Source: Solirubrobacteraceae bacterium
GTDB taxonomy: Bacteria; Actinomycetota; Thermoleophilia; Solirubrobacterales; Solirubrobacteraceae
Assembly (NCBI GenBank): GCA_030038955.1
Contig: JASHQV010000437.1
Span: forward strand, 1-6,385
DNA length: 6,385 nt
Reading direction: 5' to 3'
Part shown: piece by piece, positions 5,396-6,385 of the stretch
Layout of the letters: every line of letters begins with the position of its first letter
Numbering within the stretch: position 1 is the stretch's first letter
Notes under the pieces: model-generated
The model's database searches: none
What the model saw: the letters and a program-made list of their open reading frames with translations, nothing else
Told to the model about the DNA's origin: nothing
Made by a program: the position numbers and the translations under genes

Positions 5396-5436
5396 GCCGG
5401 CGCTGACGCGAGCCACTGGCTCGGTCGGGCGCCGGC
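5396..5436. terminator. Long hairpin between convergent ybbN-like and dinB genes, probable bidirectional terminator
   Basis: An outer 8-bp stem (5396-5403 with 5429-5436) leads through a T-G wobble (5404/5428) and a 3-bp GAC/GTC segment (5405-5407 with 5424-5426), with bulged G at 5408 and 5427. It ends in a 6-bp stem, CGAGCC/GGCTCG (5409-5414 with 5418-5423), around the triloop ACT. It fills most of the 66-base gap between the two stops and ends one base before the dinB stop. No T-tract is present. Confidence 0.7.
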
Positions 5437-5437
5437 C

Positions 5438-6385
5438 TCAGATCGCCAGCGCCAGCTGGCCTCGACCCTCGGGCGAGAGCTGCTCGAGCCCGGCCACCCG
5501 CACCCCCAGCAGCCGCACGGGCCGAGGCGCGGCGAACCGGCGCAGCAGCGCACGCGCGACCGGCCCGACCTGCTCGGCCCGGTTCACGGGGACGCTCAGC
5601 GTGCGCGCCCGAGTGTGGGTGGTGAAGTCGTCGAGACGGATCTTGATCCCGATCGTCCTCCCCCGCCGGTCCTGACGCTCGAGCGTCTGGCAGAGATCGG
5701 CCACCAGCCGCTCGAGGATCTGCTCGAGCCGCTCGCGGTCGGCGATGTCGGAGTCGAACGTCGTCTCCCTCGATTCCGAGACGACCTTGCGCAGCTCGCC
5801 CACCGCGCTGTCGTGCTCGAAGCGCGCGAGCCGCTGCAGGTGCGCCGCGCCACGAGCGCCGAACACGTCGGCAAGACGCTCGACCGGGCTGCCGGCGAGC
5901 TGCCCGATCGTATCGATCCCCGCCGCGGTCAGGCGCTCGACGGTGCGGGGGCCGATTCCGGGGACCAGCCCGCACGGCGAGCCCGCGAACCGCTCGCGCG
6001 CTGCGCGCCGGCTGAGAACCACGAAGCCGCGCGGCTTCTCGGCGGCCGAGGCGACCTTCGCCACGAGCTTGTTGGGCCCGATCCCGACGGAGGCCGCAAG
6101 ACCGAGGCTGGCGGCGAGCTCCCGGACGGTCTCGCGCATCGCCTCGACCGGACCCTCCCAGGAACCCAGCTCCTCGGTCGAGGCGATCCCGGCACCCGGA
6201 GCGCCCGGAGCAAGCTCCTCCCGGGTGGCCGGCCTGCCGCCCGAGGCCAGCCCCGTGAGATCCAGGTACGCCTCGTCGAGCCCGACCACCTCGACGGCCT
6301 CGACTCGGCGCCGCAAGATCGCCATCGCTTCGCGCGACACCTGCCGGTAGTAGGGGAAGTCCGGCGGCAGGAAGATGCCTTCGGG
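5438..6385 (-). CDS. dinB: Y-family DNA polymerase IV (DinB), N-terminus off the window
   Basis: The C-terminal 315 residues of a translesion polymerase; about 65 N-terminal residues, including the first metal-binding Asp and the steric gate, lie beyond the right edge. Reading inward, the visible part begins GIFLPPDFPYYRQVSREAMA, the typical segment before the palm. Next comes VEVVGLDEAYLDLTG, with the catalytic Asp-Glu pair (Gly where S-x-DE is common). Then come SVGIGPNKLVAKVASAAEKP (palm/fingers), VPGIGPRTVERLTAAGI (thumb helix-hairpin-helix), SRETTFDSDI and the little finger, where DRRGRTIGIKIRLDDFTTHT is recognisable. The last residues, GQLALAI, resemble the E. coli C-terminal beta-clamp peptide QLVLGL, so clamp binding is likely. 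Between DLTG and the SVGIGPNK strand there are about 25 more residues than in E. coli, rich in Ala, Gly, Pro and Glu. The in-frame GTG at 6340 is internal, not the start. No SOS box can be judged because the promoter is outside the window. Confidence 0.95.
   Translation of the reverse strand, partial: PEGIFLPPDFPYYRQVSREAMAILRRRVEAVEVVGLDEAYLDLTGLASGGRPATREELAPGAPGAGIASTEELGSWEGPVEAMRETVRELAASLGLAASVGIGPNKLVAKVASAAEKPRGFVVLSRRAARERFAGSPCGLVPGIGPRTVERLTAAGIDTIGQLAGSPVERLADVFGARGAAHLQRLARFEHDSAVGELRKVVSESRETTFDSDIADRERLEQILERLVADLCQTLERQDRRGRTIGIKIRLDDFTTHTRARTLSVPVNRAEQVGPVARALLRRFAAPRPVRLLGVRVAGLEQLSPEGRGQLALAI

Noticed and set aside
1..6385. Mobile elements, CRISPR arrays, tRNA genes, toxin-antitoxin or defence genes
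   Set aside because: No tandem repeats with spacers, terminal inverted repeats, transposase motifs or tRNA-like folds were seen on either strand. All gene-sized space is explained by the listed chromosomal genes.

Overview
The window is high-GC DNA (roughly 70% by eye) with strongly GC-biased third codon positions, compact gene spacing, few AT-rich stretches and several apparently leaderless genes. Together with the protein families present, this points to an actinobacterium. My best guess is Thermoleophilia/Solirubrobacterales-like, but that is inference from style and not a database result. The region looks like ordinary chromosome: no tRNA, rRNA, CRISPR array, insertion sequence or phage gene was seen.

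Layout, left to right. (1) A plus-strand sugar-kinase operon: the last 41 codons of an unidentified gene (2-127) overlap by ATGA the start of dhaL (124-771), which is followed after 107 bases by dhaK (879-1874). DhaL is the nucleotide-binding subunit and DhaK the covalent substrate-binding subunit of a dihydroxyacetone-kinase-type enzyme. No dhaM phosphotransferase gene is visible, and DhaK differs from the E. coli enzyme at two substrate-pocket positions, so the substrate may be another ketose such as erythrulose. A perfect 15-bp hairpin (1881-1915) closes the operon. (2) A divergent pair: a small cupin protein on the minus strand (1933-2436) and a GAF/PAS-like LuxR-type regulator on the plus strand (2542-3696), sharing a 105-bp intergenic region. 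(3) Convergent with the regulator and separated from it by 47 bases, an alpha/beta-hydrolase-fold protein on the minus strand (3744-4568) that lacks the usual C-terminal catalytic histidine. (4) Divergent from the hydrolase across only 50 bp, a plus-strand thioredoxin-TPR protein of the YbbN/CnoX type (4619-5371). (5) Convergent with that, the C-terminal ~315 codons of a Y-family DNA polymerase IV (dinB, 5438-6385, minus strand, running off the right edge), separated by a long hairpin (5396-5436).

Only the first block forms an obvious functional unit (ketose phosphorylation). The others are mostly single genes alternating in strand, with hairpins between converging gene ends. Genes inside the dha operon and the cupin gene carry clear Shine-Dalgarno sequences, whereas the LuxR regulator, the hydrolase and the thioredoxin-TPR gene have a -10-like hexamer 6-7 bases before the start codon and no Shine-Dalgarno, suggesting leaderless mRNAs. 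I did not find a convincing new multi-gene system. The points most worth checking are the altered DhaK pocket, the hydrolase without its histidine, the DinB insertion and the promoter/terminator patterns.
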